64,000 bases of DNA, taken from assembly GCF_015709455.1 (NCBI RefSeq), contig NZ_JADNQW010000005.1, forward strand, positions 2,093,501 through 2,157,500, in the 5' to 3' direction. A program made the translations under genes and the position numbers. Every line of letters starts with the position of its first letter. The first letter of the stretch is position 1. The stretch comes from Methylosinus sp. H3A (lineage in GTDB: Bacteria; Pseudomonadota; Alphaproteobacteria; Rhizobiales; Beijerinckiaceae). The notes beneath the pieces are model-generated. The model had not been told where the DNA came from. It ran no database searches and saw only the letters and a list, made by a program, of their open reading frames with translations. Of this stretch, positions 8,847 to 19,150 are shown in pieces.

Positions 8847-9586
8847 GCCCCATTTCGATCGTCGCCACGCCGCGCGTCGCTGCGAGCAAAAGCCTTTTCG
8901 CGTTGATCCGCGAGGATATCGGCTGCGTCGCGCAGCGCGATCCTGCGGCGCGCAGCACTTGGGAAGTCGTTCTGCTCTATCCGGGCGTGCATGCGTTGAT
9001 TTGGCATCGCATCGCGAACCGGTTGTGGCGCGGGGGGCATAAATTTGCCGCGCGCTCTCTCTCCTGGTTCGCGCGTCTCGTCACCAATATCGACATTCAT
9101 CCCGGCGCGACGATCGGCGGGCGCTTCTTTATCGATCACGGCGCCGGCGTGGTGATCGGCGAGACGGCGACGATCGGCGATGACGTGACCATGTATCATG
9201 GTGTCACGCTCGGCGGCACCTCTTGGTCCGTAGGCCGTAGACACCCGACCGTCGGAGACGGCGTTCTCATCGGGGCCGGCGCGAAGATTCTTGGTCCGAT
9301 CAGCGTCGGTCCGCGGGCGCGCATCGGAGCCAATTCCGTGGTCATCGAAGACGTGCCCCCGGAGATGACGGTCGTCGGCATTCCCGGCCGTGTGGTGCGC
9401 GAGCAGCGTCGACGTTCGGGCCCCGACGGGCGCATCGACCTCGAGCATCATCTCATTCCCGATCCGGTCGGAGACGCGATTTCCGTGCTCATCGACCGTA
9501 TCGATTTTCTCGAAGCTCGGCTCGTGCATCTTCAAGCGCGGGTCAGCGAAGGCTCCCACCGGCAATCCGGAGACAACAAGCCATGA
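8843..9586 (+). CDS. cysE: Serine O-acetyltransferase in the nif operon
   Basis: This 247-residue left-handed beta-helix acetyltransferase makes O-acetylserine, the cysteine precursor. Seen are the N-terminal helical domain ([15 protein letters not shown]), then hexapeptide repeats with [21 protein letters not shown] and the [12 protein letters not shown] segment. Placement between nifV and nifW, with four-base overlaps both sides, implies cysteine supply for NifS is raised with nitrogen fixation. A second, longer serine acetyltransferase is at 40809. Confidence 0.93.
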   Translation: MSPISIVATPRVAASKSLFALIREDIGCVAQRDPAARSTWEVVLLYPGVHALIWHRIANRLWRGGHKFAARSLSWFARLVTNIDIHPGATIGGRFFIDHGAGVVIGETATIGDDVTMYHGVTLGGTSWSVGRRHPTVGDGVLIGAGAKILGPISVGPRARIGANSVVIEDVPPEMTVVGIPGRVVREQRRRSGPDGRIDLEHHLIPDPVGDAISVLIDRIDFLEARLVHLQARVSEGSHRQSGDNKP

Positions 9587-9918
9587 GCATTTTGGACGAT
9601 CTGCGCAAATTGTCGGCGGCCGAGGAATTCTTCGACCTTCTCGGCGTCGAATACGACCCCAACATCGTGCGACACTCGCGTCTGCATATTCTGCGACGCA
9701 TGGGCGAGTATCTTCACAAGGCGGCGCCGGAGGGCGCTTCCGACGACGAGGTGCGCGAAGCCTGCCGTGATTTCCTGGCCAAGGCCTATCAGGACTTCAC
9801 GAAATCCTCTCCGATCGAAGAACGGCTTTTCAAAGTGCATAAGGACGCTGTAAAGCCGAAGGAAGAGCCGAAGAAGCCCTTCGTGCCTCTTAGCACGGTC
9901 ACTACGTCGAACGGATGA
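9583..9918 (+). CDS. nifW: NifW, nitrogenase stabilising/protective protein
   Basis: NifW (111 aa) interacts with the MoFe protein and is linked to oxygen protection and maturation. The conserved opening [20 protein letters not shown] and the following [16 protein letters not shown] are clear. The C-terminal lysine/proline tail is variable in the family. It overlaps cysE by four bases and ends 40 bases before fixA, so the operon may continue into fixABCX. Confidence 0.95.
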   Translation: MSILDDLRKLSAAEEFFDLLGVEYDPNIVRHSRLHILRRMGEYLHKAAPEGASDDEVREACRDFLAKAYQDFTKSSPIEERLFKVHKDAVKPKEEPKKPFVPLSTVTTSNG

Positions 9919-9958
9919 CGATCGAAACACCAGTCGGGATGGCGAGAGGAAGAATCTC

Positions 9959-10810
9959 ATGAAGATACTGGTCTGCATCAAGCAAGTTCCCGACAGCGCC
10001 CAGATCCGCGTGCATCCTGTCACCAACACGATCATGCGCCAGGGCGTGCCGACGATCATCAATCCGTATGATCTCTTCTCGCTGGAAGAGGCGCTCAAGC
10101 TGCGCGACAAATTCGGCGGAGAGGTGACGGTGTTGACCATGGGCCCGCCCATGGCCGCCGACTCGTTGCGCAAAGCTCTGGCGATCGGCGCCGATCGCGC
10201 GATTCTGCTCACCGATCGTTTCTTCGCCGGCGCCGACACTCTGGCGACGACCTATGCGCTCGCTCAGGCGATCCGCAAGATCGAGAAGACCTGGGGCGAT
10301 CTCGATCTCGTCTTCACCGGCAAGCAGACGATCGACGGCGACACGGCGCAGGTCGGCCCGGGTGTGGCGAAACGTCTCAACCTGCTGCAGTTGACCTATG
10401 TGTCCAAGATCGTCGAAGCCGATGCGGAGAAGCGCGAGGTCGTCATCGAGCGGCGCGCCGAGGGCGGCACGCAGGTTCTGAAGACCAAAATGCCCTGTCT
10501 CATCGCAATGCTCGAAGGCACGAACGAGGTGCGCCGCGGCTCGATCTCCGACTCTCTGCGCGCTGCTCGCGCCGAGATCGTCACTTGGAGCGCCAAGGAC
10601 GCCGAGATCGAAGACCTGACGAAATGCGGGTTGAAAGGTTCGCCGACGATCGTCAAAAAAGTGTTCGCTCCGCCGGTGCGGACCGATCGCGCCGCCTTCG
10701 TGGAGCCGGGAAAGAACGCCGGCGATTCTGCCGAGGCTTTGCTCGAGGCGATCTTCAAGCGCCACCCGGCGCTCGAAGAAGACATGACGAAATTGGCCAG
10801 TGGGTTCTAA
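9959..10810 (+). CDS. fixA: FixA, electron-transfer flavoprotein beta subunit
   Basis: FixA (283 aa) pairs with FixB as the ETF-like module of FixABCX, which bifurcates electrons from NADH to quinone and low-potential ferredoxin for nitrogenase. It begins [20 protein letters not shown] and contains the ETF-beta nucleotide segment [19 protein letters not shown] near residue 118. No sigma-54 site was found in the 40-base gap after nifW. Confidence 0.96.
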   Translation: MKILVCIKQVPDSAQIRVHPVTNTIMRQGVPTIINPYDLFSLEEALKLRDKFGGEVTVLTMGPPMAADSLRKALAIGADRAILLTDRFFAGADTLATTYALAQAIRKIEKTWGDLDLVFTGKQTIDGDTAQVGPGVAKRLNLLQLTYVSKIVEADAEKREVVIERRAEGGTQVLKTKMPCLIAMLEGTNEVRRGSISDSLRAARAEIVTWSAKDAEIEDLTKCGLKGSPTIVKKVFAPPVRTDRAAFVEPGKNAGDSAEALLEAIFKRHPALEEDMTKLASGF

Positions 10811-10823
10811 AGGAGAAGCGAAA

Positions 10824-11930
10824 ATGTCCGACAAGCCCGCCCCCGCCGCGCCGCAGCAGAGCCGCGCCAGCGCGAAGAAGGAGCTCCCGGAGCATTTCCG
10901 CGGCTACAAGCACGTCTGGGTGTTCGTCGAGCTGGAGCGCGGCGAAGTGCATCCGGTGTCCTGGGAGCTGCTCGGCGCCGGCCGCAAGCTCGCGGATCAG
11001 CTGAAGGTCGATCTCGCCGCCGTCGTGCTCGGCGCGCCGGGCGAGGCGGCGCGTAAGGCGGTCCAGGAATCCTTCGTCTACGGAGCCGATCTCGCTTATC
11101 TCGTCGAGGATCCGATTCTCGGCGATTATCGCAACGAGCCCTATTCGAAGGCCGTCACACAGCTCGTCGACACGCATAAGCCGGAGATCCTGTTGCTCGG
11201 CGCGACGACGCTCGGCCGCGATCTCGCGGGCTCCGTGGCGACGACGCTGCTGACCGGCCTCACCGCCGACTGCACCGAGCTCGCGGTGGATGCCGACGGC
11301 TCGCTGGCGGCGACGCGTCCGACTTTCGGCGGCTCGCTGCTCTGCACGATCTATACATTGAACTATCGGCCACAAATGGCGACAGTGCGTCCGCGCCAGT
11401 TGCCGACGCCGACGCGCGACGAGACGCGCACAGGCCGCGTCGTCGAGTTCAAGGCCGATCTCGACGAAGACAAGATCATCACCAAGCTGCTGAAGTTCAT
11501 CCCGGACCGTGAGTCGTCGAAGAGCAATCTCGCCTTCGCCGACGTCGTCGTCGCCGGCGGCCTCGGCCTGCAGAGCGCGGAGAATTATCAGCTCGTGCGC
11601 AATCTCGCCTCCGCGCTCGGCGCGGAGTTCGGCGGATCGCGTCCGCTGGTGCAGAAAGGCTGGATCACCTCGGATCGTCAGATCGGCCAGACCGGCAAGT
11701 CTATCCGGCCCAAGCTCTATATCGCCGCCGGCATTTCCGGCGCGATCCAGCATCGCGTCGGCGTCGAGGGCGCCGATTGCATCGTCGCGATCAACACAGA
11801 CAAGAATGCGCCTATCTTCGATTTCGCGCATATCGGCATCGTCACCGACGCCATTCGCCTGCTGCCTGCGCTGACGGAAGCATTCCGCAAGCGGCTCTCG
11901 CCCGAAAACGCCGACCGGCTCGCCGGCTGA
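10824..11930 (+). CDS. fixB: FixB, electron-transfer flavoprotein alpha subunit
   Basis: FixB (368 aa) is the FAD-binding ETF-alpha partner of FixA. The C-terminal FAD motif is present as [21 protein letters not shown] and [16 protein letters not shown]. The start at 10824 has an AAAGGAG site seven bases upstream and gives [10 protein letters not shown]; an in-frame ATG at 10800 lies inside fixA and is not favoured. The first 30 residues are an alanine/proline-rich extension. Confidence 0.96.
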   Translation: MSDKPAPAAPQQSRASAKKELPEHFRGYKHVWVFVELERGEVHPVSWELLGAGRKLADQLKVDLAAVVLGAPGEAARKAVQESFVYGADLAYLVEDPILGDYRNEPYSKAVTQLVDTHKPEILLLGATTLGRDLAGSVATTLLTGLTADCTELAVDADGSLAATRPTFGGSLLCTIYTLNYRPQMATVRPRQLPTPTRDETRTGRVVEFKADLDEDKIITKLLKFIPDRESSKSNLAFADVVVAGGLGLQSAENYQLVRNLASALGAEFGGSRPLVQKGWITSDRQIGQTGKSIRPKLYIAAGISGAIQHRVGVEGADCIVAINTDKNAPIFDFAHIGIVTDAIRLLPALTEAFRKRLSPENADRLAG

Positions 11931-11946
11931 TCCCGAGGAGATTGTC

Positions 11947-13254
11947 ATGATCGAAGAAAAATTCGACGCGATCGTCATCGGGGCCGGCATGGCCGGCAAC
12001 GCTGCGGCCTACACCATGGCCTCGCGTGGTCTCAACGTTCTTCAGCTGGAGCGCGGGGAATATCCGGGCTCCAAGAATGTGCAGGGCGGCATTCTCTATG
12101 CCGACATGCTGGAGAAGATCATTCCGGACTTCCGCGAGGAGGCGCCGCTCGAGCGGCATCTCATCGAGCAACGCTTCTGGATGATGACGGATCGCTCGCA
12201 CACCGGCATGCAATATCGTTCGGACGACTTCAACGAGGAGAAGCCGAACCGCTACACCATTATCCGCTCGCAGTTCGACCGCTGGTTCAATAAGCAGGTG
12301 CAGTCGAAGGGCGCGATCGTCATCTGCGAGACGACGGTGATGGAGCTGGTCAGCGACGCCTATGGCAAGGTCATCGGCGTGCGCACCGACCGCAGCGGCG
12401 GCACTGTGTTCGCCGATGTCGTCGTGATCGCCGAGGGCGTCAACGGATTGCTCGGCGCGCGCGCCGGCCTGCGGCCGACGCCCAAGGCCGAGCATGTCGC
12501 TCTGGCGGTCAAGGAAATGCACTTCCTGCCGCGCGAAACGCTGGAAGCGCGTTTCAATCTGCATGGCGACGAGGGCGTCGTCATCGAGGCGGCCGGCACC
12601 ATCTCCAAGGGGATGACCGGCATGGGCTTCGTCTACACGAACAAAGAGAGCATTTCTGTCGGCTTTGGTTGCCTCGTGTCGGATTTCGCCGAAAACGAGG
12701 AGACGCCCTACGGCATGCTGGAGAATTTCAAGAAGCATCCGTCGATCGCGCCGCTGATCGAAGGGTCGGAAGTGAAGGAATATGCCGCGCATCTCATTCC
12801 CGAGGGCGGCTTCAACACGATTCCCGAGCTTTTCGGCGATGGTTGGGTCGTGGTCGGCGACGCCGCCCAGCTCAACAACGCTATCCATAGAGAAGGCTCG
12901 AATCTTGCTATGACGTCCGGCAGGCTCGCCGGCGAGGCGATTTTCCAGGTGAAGTCGCGCCGCGATCCAATGACGAAGCAGAATCTGGCGCTCTACAAGA
13001 AATTCCTCGACGATAGCTTCGTCATGAAGGACTTGAAGAAATACAAGGACATGCCGGCGTTGTTGCACACGCAGGCGCAGAATTTCTTCCTCACCTATCC
13101 GACACTCGTGTCGAAGGCGATGGAGAATTTCCTACGCGTCGACGGCACGCCGAAGATCGAGAAGGAAAAAGCGTCGGTCCGAGCCTTCCGCGAGAAGCGC
13201 TCGCTGACGGGTTTAGTCGGAGATGCATGGCGTCTGGCGCGCGCCTGGCGCTGA
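11947..13254 (+). CDS. fixC: FixC, ETF:quinone-type flavoprotein dehydrogenase
   Basis: FixC (435 aa) resembles ETF-ubiquinone oxidoreductase and passes the high-potential branch of bifurcated electrons to the quinone pool. The dinucleotide fold is at the N-terminus ([21 protein letters not shown]), with [19 protein letters not shown] near residue 303 as the second FAD contact. A GAGGAG site precedes the ATG. It ends 14 bases before fixX. Confidence 0.97.
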   Translation: MIEEKFDAIVIGAGMAGNAAAYTMASRGLNVLQLERGEYPGSKNVQGGILYADMLEKIIPDFREEAPLERHLIEQRFWMMTDRSHTGMQYRSDDFNEEKPNRYTIIRSQFDRWFNKQVQSKGAIVICETTVMELVSDAYGKVIGVRTDRSGGTVFADVVVIAEGVNGLLGARAGLRPTPKAEHVALAVKEMHFLPRETLEARFNLHGDEGVVIEAAGTISKGMTGMGFVYTNKESISVGFGCLVSDFAENEETPYGMLENFKKHPSIAPLIEGSEVKEYAAHLIPEGGFNTIPELFGDGWVVVGDAAQLNNAIHREGSNLAMTSGRLAGEAIFQVKSRRDPMTKQNLALYKKFLDDSFVMKDLKKYKDMPALLHTQAQNFFLTYPTLVSKAMENFLRVDGTPKIEKEKASVRAFREKRSLTGLVGDAWRLARAWR

Positions 13255-13268
13255 GAGGAGGAATTGCG

Positions 13269-13562
13269 ATGTCGACGCAAGCTGCGCGAGTCGAGGAGAA
13301 GCTGTTCCAGAACCGCTATCTCGTCGATCAAGGAAAACCCCATATCGTCGTGCAACCGCATACGACGCCGTCGAAGAATCTCGTGGCGATGACCAAGATC
13401 TGTCCGGCCGGCTGCTATGAGCAGAACGCCTCCGGCCAAGTCGAGATCACGCCGGACGGCTGTCTCGAATGCGGCACCTGCCGCGTCCTCTGCGAGCCGC
13501 AGGGCGATATCGTGTGGAATTATCCACGCGGCGGCTATGGCGTGCTGTTCAAATTCGGCTGA
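13269..13562 (+). CDS. fixX: FixX, ferredoxin-like subunit of FixABCX
   Basis: FixX (97 aa) is the Fe-S partner of FixC. Cysteines appear as ICPAGCYEQ and [11 protein letters not shown], the family pattern. The ATG at 13269 follows GAGGAGGAATTGCG; the in-frame start at 13227 overlaps fixC heavily and is rejected. It ends the recognised fix operon. Confidence 0.95.
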   Translation: MSTQAARVEEKLFQNRYLVDQGKPHIVVQPHTTPSKNLVAMTKICPAGCYEQNASGQVEITPDGCLECGTCRVLCEPQGDIVWNYPRGGYGVLFKFG

Positions 13563-13617
13563 GCGCGGCCGACGCGCCGCGGGTCGGCGCGTCGGAAAGT
13601 AGACGTGAGGATGTTCG

Positions 13618-13785
13618 ATGACGGTCGTGCAATTGATCGAAGCGCTCAAGGACATGCCGAGCGAAGCCGTGGTTGTTCTCGAGGGAGACGGAGCCTGCGC
13701 CCGTCTCGTCGGAGTGAATTTCGAAAAGAGCCCGATGGCGGGATTGCCAGACGAGGTGATCCTGTCGACAGATTGTGAAGAGTGA
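13618..13785 (+). CDS. Small protein (55 aa) downstream of fixX, function unknown
   Basis: A short ORF, MTVVQLIEALKDMPSEAVVV to STDCEE, with GTGAGG seven bases before its ATG. Codon use is like neighbouring genes (third positions G/C rich). The pattern xLIExLKxxPxxAxVVxEG resembles the start of many small proteins with a short alpha-beta unit, but I do not recognise a named family. Position 56 bases behind fixX suggests it is the last member of the nif/fix transcript. It also precedes the glycine riboswitch by about 100 bases. Confidence 0.6.
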   Translation: MTVVQLIEALKDMPSEAVVVLEGDGACARLVGVNFEKSPMAGLPDEVILSTDCEE

Positions 13786-13888
13786 CGCGCTCGCCAGAGC
13801 GGCGCGGCCGATCGACGCGGCATTTCCTTCCCCGAGAGGCTTGACGGGGGCGCGCATCGATCTCATCTTTCGAGTGTCTCGACGATCT

Positions 13889-14064
13889 TCGCGGGAGAGA
13901 CCGGCGTTCGCGCCGGAGCCGAAGGCGCAACCGCCCCGGAAACGCTCAGGCAAAAGGACCGCGAAGAAAGAGATACTCTGGAAAGCGGCGCGGTTCTCCC
14001 GCGCCCACCGAAGGGCGTAACCTGCACTGCAGGGAAATCTCTCAGGTCTCCAGACAGAGGGGGC
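13889..14064 (+). ncRNA. Tandem glycine riboswitch
   Basis: Two glycine aptamers in tandem precede gcvT. The first (about 13891-13963) has GGGAGAGACCGGC, CCGAAGGCGCAACCGCCCC and CTCAGGCAAAAGGACCGC. The second (about 13974-14061) has CTCTGGAAAGC, ACCGAAGGGCGTAACC and CTCTCAGGTCTCCAGACAGAGG. A nine-base linker joins them. These are the standard conserved blocks of the gcvT riboswitch class. Expected action is activation of glycine cleavage expression when glycine is plentiful. Confidence 0.95.
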
Positions 14065-14120
14065 GCGAGCCGGGTGGAGAAATCCGCCCAATGCCGAACG
14101 CCGACTGTCGGGAGTGTCCT

Positions 14121-15275
14121 TTGAGCGAAAGCTTCGCCCCCCACACACACTCGCTGCTTGAAAAGACGCCGCTCGACTCGCTGCACCATCGTCTCGGCGC
14201 GCGCATGGCGCCTTTCGCCGGATATGAGCTGCCACTTCACTATAAGGCCGGGGTCGTCGCGGAGCATTTGCACACGCGCGAAAAGGCCAGTCTCTTCGAC
14301 GTCTCGCACATGGGCCAGGCGATCCTCGGCGGCCGCGGCGCCGCTGGGCTGATCGAGAGGCTCGTCCCAGCCGATATCCTCGACCTCGCCCCCGAACGCA
14401 CGCGCTATAGCCAGCTTCTCGCCGAGGATGGCGGCGTGCTCGACGATCTGATGATCACGCGCTTGCCGGGGCGCGACGAGCGTTTGCTCCTGGTCGTCAA
14501 CGCCGCAGCCAAGGCTCAGGATTTCGCGTTGCTGCGGCAGGAATTGCCGCAGCTCTCGCTCGGCGTCCTCGCCGGCCGCGCGCTTGTTGCGCTGCAGGGC
14601 CCGCGCGCGGCGACGGCGCTCACCGACAGTCTCCCGGGACTCGACGACATACCGTTCATGGGTTGGCGCGCGGCGGAGTTTTGTGGCGCTGGTCTGTTCG
14701 TGTCGCGGTCCGGCTATACGGGTGAGGACGGCTTCGAAATCTCCGTGCCCAATCATCTCGCCGAAGCCTTCGCCGAGGCGCTGCTCGCTCACCCCGATGT
14801 CGCGCCCGCGGGGCTCGGCGCGCGCGATTCGCTGCGCCTCGAAGCGGGCCTTTGCCTCTATGGCCACGATATGGACGTCACGACGGATCCTGTGGAAGCG
14901 GGGCTCGCCTGGTCGATCGGCCGGCGCCGGCGCGAGCAGGGCGGTTTCCCGGGCTTCGACCGTATCCGCGCGGCTCTGACCGACGGCCCTTCGCGCAAAC
15001 GTGTCGGCCTTCTTCCCCAGGGCCGCGCGCCTTTGCGCGAGGGCGCGCCGCTCATGGCGCCGAATGGAGGCGTGATCGGACGCATCACCTCGGGCGGTTA
15101 TTCTCCGACACTCTCGCGGCCCATCGCCATGGGTTATGTCGACTCCGCTTTCGCGACGTTGGGCGTCACGCTGGAAAGTCGCCTTCGCGACAATCGAGTC
15201 TTTGTCGAAGTCGCGTCATTGCCTTTCGTTCCCCATCGCTATTTCCGCGGCCAGACCGGAAAGGACAGATCATGA
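14121..15275 (+). CDS. gcvT: Glycine cleavage system T protein (aminomethyltransferase)
   Basis: GcvT transfers the methylene group of the aminomethyl-lipoyl H protein to tetrahydrofolate. Family segments seen are LHHRLGARMAPFAGYELPLHY, SLFDVSHMGQ, GYTGEDGFEIS and GLGARDSLRLEAGLCLYGHD. The TTG at 14121 is chosen because GGAG lies six bases upstream and the protein then starts close to the family N-terminus. The alternative ATG at 14091 adds ten unconserved residues with a poorly spaced site. The stop overlaps gcvH by four bases. Confidence 0.95.
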   Translation: MSESFAPHTHSLLEKTPLDSLHHRLGARMAPFAGYELPLHYKAGVVAEHLHTREKASLFDVSHMGQAILGGRGAAGLIERLVPADILDLAPERTRYSQLLAEDGGVLDDLMITRLPGRDERLLLVVNAAAKAQDFALLRQELPQLSLGVLAGRALVALQGPRAATALTDSLPGLDDIPFMGWRAAEFCGAGLFVSRSGYTGEDGFEISVPNHLAEAFAEALLAHPDVAPAGLGARDSLRLEAGLCLYGHDMDVTTDPVEAGLAWSIGRRRREQGGFPGFDRIRAALTDGPSRKRVGLLPQGRAPLREGAPLMAPNGGVIGRITSGGYSPTLSRPIAMGYVDSAFATLGVTLESRLRDNRVFVEVASLPFVPHRYFRGQTGKDRS

Positions 15276-15649
15276 GCGGCGAGCGCTACACCAAGGATCA
15301 TGATTTCCTGCGCGTCGAGGACGATGTCGCCATCATCGGCATCACAGATTTCGCGCAGTCGCAGCTCGGCGACATCGTTTTCGTCGAGCTGCCGGAGCCG
15401 GGCCAGCGCGTCGCCAAAGGCGGACAATTGGCGACGATCGAAAGCGTGAAAGCGGCGAGCGAAGTCTACGCGCCGATTTCCGGCGAGGTCATCGAGGTGA
15501 ACTCCGCGCTCGAGGCTGCTCCCGCCAAAGTGAACGAAGACCCGCTCGGGGAAGGCTGGCTCGTGAAGCTGCGTGTCGCCGACGCCGCCGAGCTCGAGGA
15601 GCTGATGGACGAAGACGCCTATCGCGCCTTTCTCGAGAGCGAGGGGTGA
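15272..15649 (+). CDS. gcvH: Glycine cleavage system H protein
   Basis: GcvH (125 aa) carries lipoate and shuttles the aminomethyl group between P and T proteins. The lipoylation lysine is in ATIESVKAASEVYAPISGEV, and the start MSGERYTKDHDFLRVEDDVA is typical. ATGA overlap with gcvT indicates coupling. A longer frame running in from gcvT is not needed. Confidence 0.97.
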   Translation: MSGERYTKDHDFLRVEDDVAIIGITDFAQSQLGDIVFVELPEPGQRVAKGGQLATIESVKAASEVYAPISGEVIEVNSALEAAPAKVNEDPLGEGWLVKLRVADAAELEELMDEDAYRAFLESEG

Positions 15650-15652
15650 GCC

Positions 15653-16993
15653 ATGCGCTATCTGCCATTGACGCAAGAGGATCGCGCGCAGATGCGCGCC
15701 GCGATCGGCGTCGCCGACGTCGACGAGCTCTACGCCGACATGCCCGCGGAGCTGCTGCTCGACGGCCCGCTCGATCTCCCGCGCGGGAAATCGGAGATGG
15801 AGGTCGAGCGGTTGCTCGGCGCTATGGCGCAGCGCAATCTCGCGGCGTCTCGCGCGCCTTTCTTCGTCGGCGCGGGCGCTTATAAGCATCACATTCCGGC
15901 GAGCGTCGATCATTTGATCCAACGCTCGGAATTCCTCACCAGCTACACGCCGTATCAGCCGGAGATATCGCAGGGAACGCTGCAATATCTCTTCGAATTC
16001 CAGACGCAGGTCGCCATGCTCACCGGCATGGAGATCGCCAACGCCTCCATGTATGACGGTGCGACCGCCTGCGCCGAGGCGGCATTGATGGCGCATCGCG
16101 TCGCCAAGCGGCGCAAGGCCGTGCTCTCGGGCGGGCTGCATCCGCATTATGCGGAGGTTCTGCGCACGATTTCGCATTTTTCCGGCGACGAGGTCGTCTC
16201 CCTCGCGCCGGATGTGCTCGCACGCGAAGACCTGGCCGCGACGGTCGACGAGAGCGTCTCCTGCGTCATCGTGCAGATGCCCGACGTCTTCGGCAATTTG
16301 CGTGATCTCACGCCGCTCGCCGAGGCTTGCCGTCGTCACGGCGCGCTGCTGATCGCCGTCTTCACCGAGGCGGTTTCGCTCGGCCTGGTGACGCCGCCGG
16401 GCGAGATGGGCGCGGATATCGTGGTCGGCGAGGGTCAGTCGCTCGGCAACCCGCTCTCCTTCGGCGGACCCTATCTCGGCCTGTTCGCGACGCGCCAGGC
16501 CTATCTGCGTCAGATGCCGGGGCGTCTTTGCGGCGAGACCGTCGATGCGGACGGGCGCCGCGGCTATGTCGCGACGCTCTCTGCGCGCGAGCAGCATATT
16601 CGTCGCGACAAGGCGACATCGAACATATGCACCAACTCCAATCTCTGCGCGCTCGCCTTCAGCATTCACCTCAGCCTGCTCGGCGAGGCGGGCCTGCGCC
16701 GTCTCGCGCGGGTCAATCACGCGAATGCGGTGAATCTCGCCGACCGGCTGGCGCGCATTGCCGGCGTCGAAATTCTCAATGAGAGCTTCTTCAACGAATT
16801 CACGCTGCGTCTTCCGCGCGACGCGGCGCGGCTCGTCGAACAGATGGCGGAAGCGGGCGTGCTCGCCGGCGTCCCGGTCTCGCGTCTGCTGCCGGGCGCT
16901 GGCCTCGACGATCTGCTGCTCGTCGCCAGCACCGAGGTCGATACGACGGAGGATCGCGAGGCCTTCGTCGCGGCATTGAGAGGAGCGCTTTGA
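15653..16993 (+). CDS. gcvPA: Glycine dehydrogenase (decarboxylating) subunit 1
   Basis: This 446-residue protein is the N-terminal half of P protein in organisms with split GcvP. It contains the [19 protein letters not shown] and [20 protein letters not shown] segments of the family. Together with gcvPB it decarboxylates glycine with PLP. Its stop overlaps the ATG of gcvPB in TGATG. Confidence 0.96.
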   Translation: MRYLPLTQEDRAQMRAAIGVADVDELYADMPAELLLDGPLDLPRGKSEMEVERLLGAMAQRNLAASRAPFFVGAGAYKHHIPASVDHLIQRSEFLTSYTPYQPEISQGTLQYLFEFQTQVAMLTGMEIANASMYDGATACAEAALMAHRVAKRRKAVLSGGLHPHYAEVLRTISHFSGDEVVSLAPDVLAREDLAATVDESVSCVIVQMPDVFGNLRDLTPLAEACRRHGALLIAVFTEAVSLGLVTPPGEMGADIVVGEGQSLGNPLSFGGPYLGLFATRQAYLRQMPGRLCGETVDADGRRGYVATLSAREQHIRRDKATSNICTNSNLCALAFSIHLSLLGEAGLRRLARVNHANAVNLADRLARIAGVEILNESFFNEFTLRLPRDAARLVEQMAEAGVLAGVPVSRLLPGAGLDDLLLVASTEVDTTEDREAFVAALRGAL

Positions 16994-18504
16994 TGCTCGA
17001 TCATCCAGAGGATTTCGGTCCAGCGACCTTCTCCGGCAATCGCGGGCTCGATCAGGAGGAGCCGCCGATCTTCGAGATCGGCCGCGCCGAGACGACGGGC
17101 GTCGACATCGACGAGCCGGCGCCATTCGCATCGCGGCTCGGCGGCCTCGAACGTCGGCGGCCGATCGGCCTGCCGGGCCTCTCCGAGCCCGAGGCGATGC
17201 GCCATTATGTGCGTCTGTCGCGCAAGAATTATTCGATCGACGCGGGTCTTTATCCGCTGGGCTCCTGCACGATGAAGCACAATCCGCGTCTAGACGAGAA
17301 AATGGCGCGGCTCGATGGTTTCGCCGATATTCATCCGCTTCAGCCGCAATCCACTGCGCAGGGCGCGCTCGCGCTGATGGAAGAGCTCGCGCGCTGGCTG
17401 CTCGAGCTCACTGGAATGAGCGCTATCGCTCTGTCTCCCAAGGCAGGCGCGCATGGCGAGCTCTGCGGCCTCATGGCGATCGAGGCGGCGCTCGAAGCGC
17501 GCGGCGAAGCTGCGACGCGCAAGACGATTCTCATTCCGCAATCGGCGCATGGCACCAATCCGGCGAGCGCCGCTCTGCTCGGCTTTCGCCCGCGTGTGAT
17601 CGACGCCGGCGCGGATGGCGTCGTCAGCGAAGAGGCCGTCGCCGCCGCGCTCGGCCCGGATGTCGCCGCGATCATGCTCACCAACCCCAATACTTGCGGC
17701 TTGTTCGAGCGCAATGTCGTCGGCATAGCGCGGCGCGTGCGCGAAGCGGGCGGCTATTTTTATTGCGACGGCGCGAATTTCAACGCCATAGCCGGCGTCG
17801 CGCGGCCGGGAGAAATGGGCGTCGACGCGATGCATCTCAATCTGCACAAGACCTTCTCGACGCCTCATGGCGGCGGCGGTCCGGGCTCTGGTCCCGTCGT
17901 TCTCTCGGAGCGGCTCGCGCCCTTTGCGCCGGTTCCATACCTCGCGCGCGCCGGCGAGACGCTTCGGCTCGTCGAGCAACGCCAAGGAACGCAGAGCCTC
18001 GGGCGGCTCACGGCCTTTCACGGACAATTCGGAACATTCGTGCGCGCGCTCGCCTACATGCTGTCGCATGGTTCGGACGGGCTCGCGCAGGCCTCGCGCG
18101 ACGCCGTGCTGTCGGCGAATTATCTGCGCGTCGCGCTGCGGGATGTGATGACGCAGCCTTTCGGCGACCGTACCTGCATGCATGAGGTTTTGTTCGACGA
18201 CGCTTTCCTCGAGGGAACGGGCGTCACCACGCTCGATTTCGCCAAGGCGATGATCGACGAGGGCTATCATCCGATGACGATCTATTTCCCGCTCGTCGTT
18301 CACGGGGCCATGCTGATCGAGCCGACCGAATCGGAGTCGAAGCGCTCGCTCGATCTCTTCGTCGCGACTTTGCGCGCGCTCATCGCGAGCGCGAAGCGCG
18401 GCGAGACGCGCCGTTTCACGGGAGCGCCGCGCTACGCCCCGCGCCGCCGCCTCGACGAAACGGCTGCGGCGCGCAAGCCCGTGCTGCGCTGGAGCGCCGC
18501 GTGA
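16993..18504 (+). CDS. gcvPB: Glycine dehydrogenase (decarboxylating) subunit 2
   Basis: This 503-residue protein carries the PLP site of the split P protein: HLNLHKTFSTPHGGGGPGSGPV, with the Schiff-base lysine in HKTFSTPHGG. Other landmarks are YPLGSCTMKHNPR and IPQSAHGTNPASA. The ATG at 16993 overlaps the gcvPA stop. It is the last gcv gene; a palindromic repeat follows at 18546. Confidence 0.96.
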   Translation: MLDHPEDFGPATFSGNRGLDQEEPPIFEIGRAETTGVDIDEPAPFASRLGGLERRRPIGLPGLSEPEAMRHYVRLSRKNYSIDAGLYPLGSCTMKHNPRLDEKMARLDGFADIHPLQPQSTAQGALALMEELARWLLELTGMSAIALSPKAGAHGELCGLMAIEAALEARGEAATRKTILIPQSAHGTNPASAALLGFRPRVIDAGADGVVSEEAVAAALGPDVAAIMLTNPNTCGLFERNVVGIARRVREAGGYFYCDGANFNAIAGVARPGEMGVDAMHLNLHKTFSTPHGGGGPGSGPVVLSERLAPFAPVPYLARAGETLRLVEQRQGTQSLGRLTAFHGQFGTFVRALAYMLSHGSDGLAQASRDAVLSANYLRVALRDVMTQPFGDRTCMHEVLFDDAFLEGTGVTTLDFAKAMIDEGYHPMTIYFPLVVHGAMLIEPTESESKRSLDLFVATLRALIASAKRGETRRFTGAPRYAPRRRLDETAAARKPVLRWSAA

Positions 18505-18545
18505 TCGAGTGGTCGGCAGGCGAGGCGCCGGCGGAAAAGCGAAGG

Positions 18546-18615
18546 CGTCATCGCACATGTCGCGATGACGAGCCGTCGCCGGCTCCGGGGAGCGCCTCGC
18601 TCCGCGCAATGACGG
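18546..18615. repeat. Dispersed CGTCAT-type palindromic repeat, copy 1
   Basis: CGTCATCGC at 18546 is matched by GCGATGACG at 18562-18570 (nine-base stem), and a further GCGCAATGACGG ends the unit at 18615. The same CGTCAT...ATGACGG ends occur at 30702-30780 and 47075-47151. Here it lies between convergent gcvPB and the 18623 gene and could also end transcription. Confidence 0.6.
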
Positions 18616-18622
18616 CCGATGT

Positions 18623-19150
18623 TCAGAGCCGCTTCAAGCCATCCTCATAGCTGATGGCTTCGTAGGTCGTGTCATATTTCAGACCGCCGTCGACAATGGT
18701 GTCGAGCTTTTCGGCCGTATCGTATTTCTTCATCTTGGTCTTATCGAGATAGAACAGCTCGATGAGCTCATTGTAGACCGAGGTGTCGTCGATCGGCAGC
18801 ACATAGAGCGGCACGCCGCCGAAGCTGATCTGATAGCGCGAGGCGCGGTCCAGATCGCCGACATAGATGAAATATTTTCCCTCGGGCTTCACACTCGCGC
18901 CGAGACTCTCGACGAGCGCCGGGAGCTGCTTGTAGCTGGCGAGCGATCCCGCGATGAACGACAATGCCGTCTCGCCCTCTTCCGCCGACGCGAAGGCCGC
19001 ACCCAAAGTGACGAGCGGGTCGAGCGTGATGGCGATTTCGCCGCGGAAGCCGAAGCGCCCGGCGTGATGCGTCGTCGCTTTATGGGCCGGCTTCATCAGG
19101 CGGCCTTCCGCCTCGAGACGGCCGAAGGCTGTGGATTCGATGGAGGTCAT
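18623..19150 (-). CDS. Hypothetical protein, 175 aa
   Basis: Start is taken at MTSIESTAFGRLEAEGRLMK (19150); the frame extends 55 codons further upstream but that part is arginine/serine rich and looks non-coding. I do not recognise a family. The protein is soluble, with a conserved-looking core GKYFIYVGDLDRASRYQISFGG and a C-terminal run YDTTYEAISYEDGLKRL. There is no signal peptide, cysteine motif or membrane segment. It lies convergent to gcvPB and upstream of cysN's 3' end on the same strand, separated by 363 bases, so it is probably its own transcript. Confidence 0.7.
   Translation of the reverse strand: MTSIESTAFGRLEAEGRLMKPAHKATTHHAGRFGFRGEIAITLDPLVTLGAAFASAEEGETALSFIAGSLASYKQLPALVESLGASVKPEGKYFIYVGDLDRASRYQISFGGVPLYVLPIDDTSVYNELIELFYLDKTKMKKYDTAEKLDTIVDGGLKYDTTYEAISYEDGLKRL

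Noticed and set aside
15239..17131. 630-codon minus-strand frame opposite gcvH/gcvPA
   Set aside because: Crosses two conserved genes in antisense and shows no family motif.
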